28,220 nt of DNA, taken from IMG/VR virus record IMGVR_UViG_3300045999_005738, positions 1 to 28,220 of that record. The stretch is one strand, 5' to 3'. Source of the DNA: a virus. The stretch's first letter is position 1; every line of letters starts with the position of its first letter. The notes under the pieces were generated by a model, which was given only the letters and a program-made list of their open reading frames with translations, was not told where the DNA came from and did not search any database. Position numbers and translations under genes: made by a program. Positions 21,523-28,220 of the stretch are shown here, piece by piece.

Positions 21523-24455
21523 CAGGCGATCCTTCGTTGTTTCATGTGGGGATCCCCGAGTGTGGGCGTCCGATGGGAGGGGACGCTGACCATTCCCATC
21601 AGCGTGCGCTTGACGTCAGTGCGGGTCATGATGATGACCTGGCGGATCTTGATGCCGGCGCGCATGAGCACGAGGCTGTGCAGAAAGTGGTCCTTGCCCG
21701 TCAGCTTTTCCCAGACGGCCGGCTTGTCATCGACTTCGACCCGCACCTGGTCGCACAGGTGCTCGATGACGACCGGGCCGAGGCTGCCGTAGCCAGTCAG
21801 GCGGATCGGATCGATCCCGTTGATGCTGCGAATGAAGGTGTCGATCGCCGAGGTGCGGTTGATCTGCGCGTAGGCGACGTTGCCGTACTCGTCCTCGACG
21901 ATGCGGACCTGGGAGGGGCCGGAGTACTGGACCGCCATGATCTCGTGGCGCGAGGCCTCCGAGATCGCCATGGCGGTCGGCGTGTACGGGAGGCGGTCAA
22001 CCCCACCGCACACGACGTTGTACTGCCGGCGCAGCTCCTTGATCCGGTCCTCTATCTGCTCGGAAGGGACCTGCTCGAACAGAAAGGGGTGGGCGCGTTC
22101 GCCCTCAATGACCCCCAGGGTGAGATGGCACGTCTTGCCCATGTCGCAGCCCAGAGCGACAGGGACAGTGCTGCCCACGTCAGGCGTCGAGGCGCCAAAC
22201 ATTGCCTTGCGAACCACATCTGGCTCGAGCTTGGAATTTCCATCCGCGTATGGCTCTCCGATGACGGTGTTGTGGAAGACCTTCGGCGTGTCATCGACCT
22301 TGGACTTGAGCAGCTGCTTGATGACGTAGGCCGGCGAGATCCGGATGGTGCTGAAGGGGCGGATCCGGTAGCCGTGCGGCCCCCGGGCGGGGTAGGCCGC
22401 GACCCACTCACGGATCGACGGGTCACCCAGGTTCAGGGGCTTGTGGCACCGCTCGCAGACGAGGTGTGCGCCCTTGCGCTGCTCCTCGTTGAGCGTGTCG
22501 GCCTCCAGGGCCATCAGGTCGGCGCCGTCCCAGCCGGGGATGCGGATGAAGCTCGTCGTGAAGCGGGGCACCTGCCAGTGGCCGCAGCTCGGGGCGGAGC
22601 AGCGGATCATGTACTCGCGCTGGTCCGAGGCCGCGTACGAACTGTCGATGCCGTAGCCGGGGAGGGTGGGGGTCGAGAACTTCTGGGTGATCCCGAAGTC
22701 CGAGTTCTGCAGGCGTGAGCCGTAGAGCGAGATCAGGGCCGGGTCGGACAGGTCGAGCTCGTCGTGGAACAGGATGTCGGCCGGCGTGGAGGTGGCGGCC
22801 CCCTCGGTCATGCCGTTGATGTGGGCCCAGGAGCCGTTGATCTCGTAGAGGTCCATGGCCCGGGTGGGGCTCTCGTCGAACCCGCCGGCGTTGAACGCCT
22901 TCTCACTCGTGACCAGCGGACGGATCCGGGTCTTCGAGTTCTTCTTGAACATCACCTCGTTCGGGAACGTCAGGATGCCGGTGGCGCCGCGGTTCCGGGC
23001 CAGGAAGGCCAGGAACTTGCGGACCTGGACCTCGGTGTTGTGCGTGGGGATCATCCCCTCGCCCGCGAGGAACAGGTGGTTGGGGGAGTCCACCGAGATG
23101 CACCTCACGGGGATCGGCGGTACCGCCTCGATGTTCACGATGCGCCGGCGGAGGGCCTCAGTCGGTCGGCCCTGTGCCTTGGCGCCGAGGCGCTCTCGCT
23201 TACGCGGCAGGAGGAACGGGGCCTCTTCGGCGTATGCGACGAAGGAAACCTCAGCGCAGTCGAGTTTACTTTGAACACGATCCCCGGGCTTCGAGGTGGG
23301 CTTTCTCCACCTCACGCGAGCTTTCCAGCCCATCGAATGGATCAGGTCCACTGCGCCCCGTACCAGCCGGGGGTTGGTGTTGTAGAATGAAGCGCGACCC
23401 TGTTTGGATATGGTGCCGTCGGTGTCCATGAGCCCTGCGAGCAGGTCCAAGCGCTGGCTGCGGGAAGCCCGGAGATACTCCTCGGGGATGAACTTGACCT
23501 GGGCGAGGAGGCCCAAGCGCTTCAGTCGACGGGACAGGGTGTCGTACGAAGTGGAGGGTTCGCGGTCTTCACGACCGCGGTTCTGACGGGCGCACCGCTT
23601 GCACGAGTTCTGGCTCGTCGTCCCCTCGACACCCTTGTCGTGCCCCCGAGGGCAGATCGCACGGTCGCGGGGTAGATTGAACCCCAGCTGAATGGTGTCG
23701 TCCTTGACGGAAGACAGACGAGGTTCGACGCCCCGGCGTCCCAGCTCAGTAGCGTAGAAGCCCACGTCGTTGACGTGGGCCGTTAGCACTGCAGCGTGGG
23801 TGTTGCCGTCGCCCAACCAGAGGCCCAGCAGGTAGGGGTCCACGGACAGTGCCCGCTCGGGAAGATCGAGAGGTTGGGTCGTGGGAATGGCATAGACGTT
23901 GCGGTTACCGCGTTGGAAGGTCTTGGCGAGGAAGGCTGTCCGCAGCACGCCCTCCTTGGAAAAGTCTCGAGGGGCTCGCCCTGGCAGGCGGTGGACAACC
24001 TCACCCTTGAACGGGCTCAGGGCCTCGACGTACCAGCGGTGGTTCTCGTCCGCGACGATCTGCTCTCCGGTGTCGAAGGTGATCCGGTAGCAGGGGTGGT
24101 CGGTGAACACCGGCGAGACGTAGGTGACGTTGGTGGGCGCGCCCTTCTCGTCGAAGATGACGTCGCCCTCTTGCAGCTCTCCCATCGTTGACCAGCCGTC
24201 GGGGGTGGCCACCGGCGTGTTGACGTCGAGGGCCATGCCGACCTGACTTGGTTTGATGACCGTCAGGTCCTCAGCCATGTCGTCGAGCACGCCGCGCTGG
24301 AACTCGTACTGGTCCAGGCTGAACCGCTTCCCACGCAGGTGGGTGTTGGCCATGCACCACTCAGTCATGGACATACCGGCGCCGTCCACCGGGTAGCGGG
24401 CGCTCAGATCCTCATGAAATTGGGCTAGATGTGGGTTGACCGCCATTGGCGCCAC
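21522..24455 (-). CDS. terL: Terminase large subunit (lambda A/GpA type) interrupted by an intein
   Basis: 977 residues as translated; 578 after removal of the 399-residue intein (75-473). The packaging ATPase-nuclease cuts concatemers and drives DNA into the prohead. Walker A reads KPSQVGM|T, split by the intein; the lysine is at the front, as in lambda A (KSARVGYS). Walker B is ILFHDE (561-566). A zinc-binding pair follows (CSAPSCGH at 619-626 and CERC at 667-670). Nuclease acidic residues are likely D771 (GCDMGK) and D820 (GGVDRLP). The start is GTG at 24455, with ATG three codons on as an alternative; neither has a clear Shine-Dalgarno. Copy 1 of the repeated element lies 44 bases upstream. 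The neighbouring plus-strand genes are divergent. Confidence 0.93.
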   Translation of the reverse strand: MAPMAVNPHLAQFHEDLSARYPVDGAGMSMTEWCMANTHLRGKRFSLDQYEFQRGVLDDMAEDLTVIKPSQVGMALDVNTPVATPDGWSTMGELQEGDVIFDEKGAPTNVTYVSPVFTDHPCYRITFDTGEQIVADENHRWYVEALSPFKGEVVHRLPGRAPRDFSKEGVLRTAFLAKTFQRGNRNVYAIPTTQPLDLPERALSVDPYLLGLWLGDGNTHAAVLTAHVNDVGFYATELGRRGVEPRLSSVKDDTIQLGFNLPRDRAICPRGHDKGVEGTTSQNSCKRCARQNRGREDREPSTSYDTLSRRLKRLGLLAQVKFIPEEYLRASRSQRLDLLAGLMDTDGTISKQGRASFYNTNPRLVRGAVDLIHSMGWKARVRWRKPTSKPGDRVQSKLDCAEVSFVAYAEEAPFLLPRKRERLGAKAQGRPTEALRRRIVNIEAVPPIPVRCISVDSPNHLFLAGEGMIPTHNTEVQVRKFLAFLARNRGATGILTFPNEVMFKKNSKTRIRPLVTSEKAFNAGGFDESPTRAMDLYEINGSWAHINGMTEGAATSTPADILFHDELDLSDPALISLYGSRLQNSDFGITQKFSTPTLPGYGIDSSYAASDQREYMIRCSAPSCGHWQVPRFTTSFIRIPGWDGADLMALEADTLNEEQRKGAHLVCERCHKPLNLGDPSIREWVAAYPARGPHGYRIRPFSTIRISPAYVIKQLLKSKVDDTPKVFHNTVIGEPYADGNSKLEPDVVRKAMFGASTPDVGSTVPVALGCDMGKTCHLTLGVIEGERAHPFLFEQVPSEQIEDRIKELRRQYNVVCGGVDRLPYTPTAMAISEASRHEIMAVQYSGPSQVRIVEDEYGNVAYAQINRTSAIDTFIRSINGIDPIRLTGYGSLGPVVIEHLCDQVRVEVDDKPAVWEKLTGKDHFLHSLVLMRAGIKIRQVIIMTRTDVKRTLMGMVSVPSHRTPTLGDPHMKQRRIA
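23037..24233 (-). mobile_element. Class 3 intein with LAGLIDADG homing endonuclease, in terL
   Basis: 399 residues, inserted between Met74 and Thr474 of the TerL precursor, inside the Walker A loop. Residue 1 is Ala, not Cys or Ser (ALDVNTPVATPDGWSTMG), and the class 3 triad is present: Trp67 in ADENHRW, Cys378 in VRCISVDSPNHLFLAG and Thr397 in PTHN, followed by Thr as the +1 residue. In this class the block F Cys is the first nucleophile. Two endonuclease motifs are seen: LLGLWLGDG (135-143) and LLAGLMDTDG (264-273), both with the acidic residue kept, so it may still be mobile. A CPRGH (194-198)/CKRC (211-214) pair between them looks like a zinc finger. Splicing should restore KPSQVGMTEV. 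Confidence 0.93.
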
Positions 24456-24499
24456 GAAGAACAGTTCGGTGTCAACAATACAAGAGGAAGTACTTTCTC

Positions 24500-24514
24500 T
24501 TATCCACTGGGCTA
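24500..24514 (-). promoter_or_regulatory. Repeated intergenic element, copy 1 (toward terL)
   Basis: Minus-strand TAGCCCAGTGGATAA, one of two copies in the 149-base divergent gap between terL and the plus-strand genes (24456-24604). It lies 44 bases before the terL start. Confidence 0.6.
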
Positions 24515-24534
24515 AATTTTTGTTTTCGGAAGTG

Positions 24535-24549
24535 TACTACACTAGACAA
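24535..24549 (+). promoter_or_regulatory. Repeated intergenic element, copy 2 (toward plus-strand genes)
   Basis: Plus-strand TACTACACTAGACAA, 12 of 15 identical to copy 5, pointing at the gene starting at 24605. The two copies in this gap face away from each other, one per gene direction, which is the main evidence that the element is directional. Confidence 0.5.
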
Positions 24550-24604
24550 ATCCAAGCGGCACCCGGGATTGCGTCGATCAATACTATGCGATCTAAGCAG
24601 CCTC

Positions 24605-25096
24605 ATGAGCACACCGAAACCCAGCTACCCACCCTGCACCGACAGCGACGTCCTCGTTTTCCGTGCCCTCGAGCTGCAGCTCGTCGCGCACCCGGACCTT
24701 CTGGACCGCGCCGACTGCCCCTACTCACCGGACATCAAGGCCGTCCTGCGCCGCGCCCTTTCGAGGAGCACGTCAAGTGGTGCTGTGACTGAGCGGCTCG
24801 AAGCCGTCGCCGAGCTTGGTCACGACGACATCCTGGCCGAGATCACCCAGCTCTATCAGGAGCTCCGCCGGGACTCGGTGAACTCGATCACGTCCGACCC
24901 CAAGGAGAAGGCGGCGCTCTCCAAGACCTACGCCGACCTTCTGACCCGGATGGTCACCCTCAAGGAGCGGGGCCTGGGCGTCCGTGACGTCGCCAAGTTC
25001 CAGTCTGCGGTCATGTCTTTCCTCGAACAGATCTGCACGCCCGCCCAACGCACTGACTTCGTTCAGATCCTCGGAAAGTACATCGCCAATGTTTAG
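24605..25096 (+). CDS. Unknown protein, possible small terminase subunit
   Basis: 163 residues from ATG at 24605; the frame is open upstream to 24446, but that stretch is intergenic. Mostly helical. The C-terminal half, DPKEKAALSKTYADLLTRMV then LKERGLGVRDVAKFQSAVMS, looks like the helical oligomerisation region of some small terminases. No other small terminase gene is present in the window, and it is the gene nearest terL, though on the opposite strand. A replication-associated helper is the other option, since its 3' end overlaps the primase-helicase by 8 bases. No catalytic motif; Shine-Dalgarno weak. Confidence 0.6.
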   Translation: MSTPKPSYPPCTDSDVLVFRALELQLVAHPDLLDRADCPYSPDIKAVLRRALSRSTSSGAVTERLEAVAELGHDDILAEITQLYQELRRDSVNSITSDPKEKAALSKTYADLLTRMVTLKERGLGVRDVAKFQSAVMSFLEQICTPAQRTDFVQILGKYIANV

Positions 25097-27503
25097 TTCT
25101 CTCGCGCCGGCCTACTGGGCCGCTGGCCTCCCCGCCATCCCGCTTCGCCACAAGATGAAGATGCCGGCCATCGCGCGCTGGTCCGAGTACGCCAACGAGA
25201 TGCCGTCGGAGGAGCTCCGCGCCGAGTGGCTGCACGCCTACACGGACGGCAACATCGGCCTGCCCCTCGGCCCCTGCAGCAACATGCTCGCCCTCGACCT
25301 GGACAGCGACGATCCTCGGGTCCTGAAGGTCCTGATGGACATCATGCCGCACTCGCCCTGGGTCCGCCGGGGTAAGAAGGGCGCCGTCTACATGTTCCGG
25401 TACAACGGTGAGCGCACCACCCGGATCAAGGACAAGGACGGCAACACCCTCATGGAGATGCTGGCGCGGGGCGCCCAGGTGGTCCTGCCGCCGTCCATCC
25501 ACCCCGACACCCAGCGACCCTACGAGGCCAACTGCGAGCTGCTGTCGGTGCTCGACCAGCTGGTCCCGCTGCCGCGGGAGTTCGACACCATGCTCCGCAA
25601 GGGCCTGATCGCTGCCGGGTTTGAACTGTCGTCGGCCGGCGCCAACAAGGTCAGTGAGTGGGTTCCGTCCGGCGGGCGTGACTCGGCCCTGACGTCTATG
25701 GCCGGGCTGCTCGCCCGGGCTGTCGTCAAGGGTGAGCGCACGCTGCTCGAGGCGATCGGCGAGATCGAAGCCTGGGTCGCCACCTACACCGAGAAGGTGG
25801 TTGGTGACGCGCTGGACCCGAACAAGGGTCGGACGCTGATCCTGAACTTCATCCGTCGCGACATCCTCGAGCAAGCCCGATCGCTGCCGATCCACTGGGA
25901 CGCCGGCATGAGCGACGCCGAGAAGGTCGAGATGAAGACCTACTTCGGCGATGACATGGAGGAGTGGTCCACCGATCGGATCCTCAACCACCTGACCGAG
26001 AAGTTCACCGAAATCCCTCGGACCAACACGACGGCCAGGACGGAAGTCATTGAGGGTGTGCTGGTCCGCCTGGCCAAGTCGCAGTCGCTGACCCACCTCG
26101 ACGAAGACGTCATCCTGCAGTTCATCCATGGGGCCAACGGTCGGATGGTGACGATCGCCTCGATGCGGAAGCGGGTCAAGGAACTGCAGGCGAGTGGCAT
26201 CGCCGGCACCGACCACACCGAGATCGCCATTCACCTGATCAAGGAAATGGAACGGTACGGAGAGGTCAGGATCCATGATGGTGCGTTCTTCCAATGGGGT
26301 GGCAGCCACTGGAGCAAGCTCGAGGACTCCAAGGTCCTTGGGATCATCGCGTCCGAGTTTGGCCAGCTGGCCGCGGCCCGGAAGCACAACGACCACAAGG
26401 GCATCCTCGCCACGGCGCGAAACCAGGTGGCGCAAGGTCTGGCCGATACGAACGAGAGGGGGATCAACTTCGCCAACGGGTTCCTCAATGAGGACCTGGT
26501 CCTGAGCCCGCACGACCCGAAGTACGGCTGCACCTACTGCATGCCGTACCGCTACATGCCTGAGGGCGATGCCCCGCAGCGGTTCCTGGGGCTGCTGGAT
26601 AACTGCTGGGGGTCGACCCCGGACTACATGGACCGAGTGCAGGCTTTGCGCGAGGCCATCGCGGTCACGCTGTTCAAGAAGGCCACCGACATGCAGCGGG
26701 TGATCCTGCTCTACGGCCTGGCCGGCACGGGCAAGTCGGTGGTCAAGGACATCATCGTGGGGCTGGTTCCTGATGAAGTCTGCAGCATGGTGCCGCCTCA
26801 GGCCTGGGGTGACAAGTTCATGGCCACCGAGATGGCCGGCAAGATGATCAACATCTGCGGGGAGCTGTCGGAGTCCAATCGCATCGCCGGCGACCGCTTC
26901 AAGCTGATCGTCGAGGGCTCGGAGATGATGGGCCAGCACAAGGGCCAGCAGATCTTCAAGTTCAAGCCCGACTGCGCCCACTGGTTCGCGTCGAACCACC
27001 TTCCCAAGACCAGCGACACCTCCGAGGGCTTCAACCGACGCTGGCTCATGCTGAAGTTCAGCAAGGTGATCACCAGGGATGAGAAGATCCTGCGGATGGA
27101 CAAGATCATCCTGGAGGAGGAGGCCGAGGCGATCGTGGCCTGGGCGGTGCCGGCCATTCGCGACCTGATACGGAATGCCGACTACACCCTGCCGACGTGC
27201 CACCACGAGTTGATGGAGGAAATGTCTTCGCTGAACAACAGCGTGCGTTTTTTTATTCAAGGCGGCGGGGTGGTGGTGCACCCGTCCGGGTCTCCTTCGA
27301 AAAGCACCTCCGAGCGGGACCTGTACTCCCGATACTATGGCTTCTGCAAACTCACGGCGCATGCCGTGCCTGTGCAGTTGAAGACGTTCCGACAGCTGAT
27401 GACGGAGCTGCAGTCGGAATTCGGTTTCACCCTCGTGACCCAAGCCACCCCCTCGGGCGTGCTCGCTTCGTACGTGAACCTCACACTTGCGGAGCAGATG
27501 TAG
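25089..27503 (+). CDS. Primase-polymerase / D5-type SF3 helicase
   Basis: 804 residues from ATG at 25089, inside the end of the previous gene. The N-terminal domain is a bifunctional primase-polymerase: GNIGLPLG (54-61), catalytic DLD (70-72 in MLALDLDSDD) and the PPS-x-HPDT segment near 134-142. A linker of about 200 residues with D5-N character leads to an SF3 helicase: Walker A LYGLAGTGKS (about 541-550), Walker B INICGELSE (about 588-596), sensor HWFASNHLPKTSD (about 630-642) and arginine finger FNRRW. The C-terminal 80 residues (SERDLYSRYYGFCKLTAHAV) fit the D5 C-terminal winged domain. It should prime and unwind phage DNA at the replication fork. A seven-T run at 27248-27254 is in slippery phase; its meaning is unclear. 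Confidence 0.92.
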   Translation: MFSSLAPAYWAAGLPAIPLRHKMKMPAIARWSEYANEMPSEELRAEWLHAYTDGNIGLPLGPCSNMLALDLDSDDPRVLKVLMDIMPHSPWVRRGKKGAVYMFRYNGERTTRIKDKDGNTLMEMLARGAQVVLPPSIHPDTQRPYEANCELLSVLDQLVPLPREFDTMLRKGLIAAGFELSSAGANKVSEWVPSGGRDSALTSMAGLLARAVVKGERTLLEAIGEIEAWVATYTEKVVGDALDPNKGRTLILNFIRRDILEQARSLPIHWDAGMSDAEKVEMKTYFGDDMEEWSTDRILNHLTEKFTEIPRTNTTARTEVIEGVLVRLAKSQSLTHLDEDVILQFIHGANGRMVTIASMRKRVKELQASGIAGTDHTEIAIHLIKEMERYGEVRIHDGAFFQWGGSHWSKLEDSKVLGIIASEFGQLAAARKHNDHKGILATARNQVAQGLADTNERGINFANGFLNEDLVLSPHDPKYGCTYCMPYRYMPEGDAPQRFLGLLDNCWGSTPDYMDRVQALREAIAVTLFKKATDMQRVILLYGLAGTGKSVVKDIIVGLVPDEVCSMVPPQAWGDKFMATEMAGKMINICGELSESNRIAGDRFKLIVEGSEMMGQHKGQQIFKFKPDCAHWFASNHLPKTSDTSEGFNRRWLMLKFSKVITRDEKILRMDKIILEEEAEAIVAWAVPAIRDLIRNADYTLPTCHHELMEEMSSLNNSVRFFIQGGGVVVHPSGSPSKSTSERDLYSRYYGFCKLTAHAVPVQLKTFRQLMTELQSEFGFTLVTQATPSGVLASYVNLTLAEQM

Positions 27504-27752
27504 ATGACCTCGTCATCGACATGCAGGACCCATGGCTCCGTCAGCTCTACGCTTGGTGCTGGATCGTCTCTGAGGGAGATCATTGAGCTGACCGGCGTGA
27601 GCGCGATGGTCGCCGCGGACACCTACCGGGCGGTCCGGGTGGCTTCTGAGCGGAGCCACAAGACCCCCGAGGACGTCTGGCTCGAGTTCCGGGCCGGGCT
27701 CGAGCTGGGTCTGTCATGCAGCGCGGCTCTGGCCCGGGTAGGTGGCCTGTGA
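27504..27752 (+). CDS. Small protein of unknown function, start uncertain
   Basis: 82 residues if started at the ATG that abuts the primase stop (TAGATG). The last 58 residues look like real protein, with a helical LREIIELTGVSAMVAADTYR then TPEDVWLEFRAGLEL. The first about 20 (TSSSTCRTHGSVSSTLGAGS) look like out-of-frame sequence, while the -1 frame over the same bases reads DLVIDMQDPWLRQLYAWCWI before stopping at 27586. Either the true start is later, or one frameshift separates the two parts. The stop overlaps the GTG of the next gene (GTGA). Confidence 0.45.
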   Translation: MTSSSTCRTHGSVSSTLGAGSSLREIIELTGVSAMVAADTYRAVRVASERSHKTPEDVWLEFRAGLELGLSCSAALARVGGL

Positions 27753-28006
27753 TCCAGCTGCTGGAGAACTATTGGGTGCGGTCGGAGAACTGGGGGCCGC
27801 TGTCCTGGCTCCTGGACTACGGCATGTTCGACGACGAGCACCTGGAGGAGGCCGCCTTCGAGGCGACCGAGGACGCCGACTACGCCGCGCTGAGGATCCT
27901 CGTGGAGTTCTCCAGGCACGAGGAGGAGGTGCGGGGGCGGGCGATCGACCAGTACCGGCACTGGAAGTGGGGCTCATACCCTCCGCCGTTCATCGAAATT
28001 GAGTAG
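27749..28006 (+). CDS. Small acidic protein of unknown function
   Basis: 85 residues from GTG at 27749, overlapping the preceding stop by four bases; an in-frame ATG at 27716 would overlap more and gives a less convincing N-terminus. Acidic and rich in aromatic residues (LENYWVRSENWGPLSWLLDY, then MFDDEHLEEAAFEATEDADY), ending WKWGSYPPPFIEIE. Likely soluble. No family recognised. It is the last gene before the terminator at 28012. Confidence 0.6.
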   Translation: MIQLLENYWVRSENWGPLSWLLDYGMFDDEHLEEAAFEATEDADYAALRILVEFSRHEEEVRGRAIDQYRHWKWGSYPPPFIEIE

Positions 28007-28011
28007 AAAAG

Positions 28012-28045
28012 AAGCCCGCCGAAGCAATTCGGCGGGCTTTTTTGT
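28012..28045 (+). terminator. Rho-independent terminator
   Basis: A perfect 12-bp stem AAGCCCGCCGAA with a GCAA loop, followed by six T on the plus strand. It closes the plus-strand set of genes five bases after their last stop. Confidence 0.95.
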
Positions 28046-28220
28046 TATGATATCAGTAAAAAACGTAGAAATTTTCAAAAAAGAGAGAAACTACAGCGAA
28101 GCAACACCTGGGAGTGGGCAAGGGCAAAAGAGGTGTACCCCTCTATAGTGAAGTGCTGTTTAGCCCTCCGGAGGTGCTATTGTTGGGTTGTTACCACCTA
28201 GTGCTCTTCCCGATCCCGGC
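28046..28220. other. AT-rich non-coding end region
   Basis: About 175 bases with no credible gene. The first 50 are A-rich. Inside are the hairpin AGAGG-N6-CCTCT (28130-28145), a loop-free palindrome CCTCCGGAGG (28165-28174), and TTTAGCCC at 28159-28166, which echoes the start of copy 1 of the repeated element. It may hold a promoter, an origin or a packaging site, but none can be shown. Confidence 0.5.

Noticed and set aside
24500-24549. Repeated element as ordinary sigma-70 promoter
   Set aside because: TAGACA could pass for a -35 box in some copies, but others have TGGATA or TAGATC and no consistent -10 box follows at 16-18 bases.
25011-27443. Minus-strand open frame of 810 codons
   Set aside because: Antisense to the primase-helicase, whose catalytic motifs are clear; composition is that of a shadow.
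27521-27586. 21-residue frame starting MQDPWLRQLY
   Set aside because: Too short, no nearby ribosome-binding site; kept only as part of the frame-ambiguity finding.
28136-28155. Minus-strand TTCACTATAGAGG, similar to the core of T7-type promoters
   Set aside because: Only the CACTATAG core and a few flanking bases match, it points at the end of a convergent gene set, and no single-subunit RNA polymerase gene is visible.
1-28220. tRNA genes, CRISPR arrays, insertion sequences, integrase or attachment sites
   Set aside because: No cloverleaf, spaced repeat array, transposase or recombinase motif was seen; the only mobile element supported is the intein.

Overview
The window is a GC-rich block of a tailed bacteriophage genome (or prophage) with a lambda/HK97-like siphovirus architecture. 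The tape-measure protein of about 1790 residues implies a long non-contractile tail. The base composition and the many short coupled genes suggest a GC-rich Gram-negative host, perhaps an alphaproteobacterium, but nothing here identifies it. I see no integrase, lysis cassette, tRNA gene or CRISPR array.

Minus strand, transcribed right to left (24455 to 1), is the virion assembly region. It runs in canonical order: large terminase (interrupted by an intein), portal, prohead protease with a scaffold-like tail, decoration-like protein, major capsid protein, two small genes, head-tail connector candidates, tail-completion and tail-terminator candidates, tail tube candidate, tail assembly chaperone pair (lambda G/GT type, joined by a probable -1 frameshift), tape measure, then lambda-type tail-tip genes M, L, K (as two separate genes), I and J. 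J runs off the left edge. A DNA-binding-type metallophosphoesterase sits between I and J. Most junctions are 1-4 nt overlaps or direct abutments, which indicates translational coupling.

Between the tail-terminator and tail-tube genes (13252-13963) sits a small cassette that breaks the run: a plus-strand regulator with two ribbon-helix-helix domains and a convergent gene for a small exported protein.

Plus strand, 24605 to 28006, reads away from terL: a small protein that may be the small terminase subunit, a primase-polymerase/D5-type helicase, and two small unknown genes, closed by a strong terminator at 28012-28045. The last about 175 bases are AT-rich and non-coding.

All five gaps of more than 60 bp between neighbouring genes left of 27.5 kb carry a repeated element with consensus near TAGTCCAGTRGAYMA, oriented toward the downstream gene. 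The divergent terL gap has two copies, and at 4857-4878 it forms a perfect 22-bp palindrome. Some copies include the stop codon of the gene before them. This looks like a phage-wide control element (promoter, operator or antitermination site) and, with the class 3 intein in terL, is the most interesting feature of the window.
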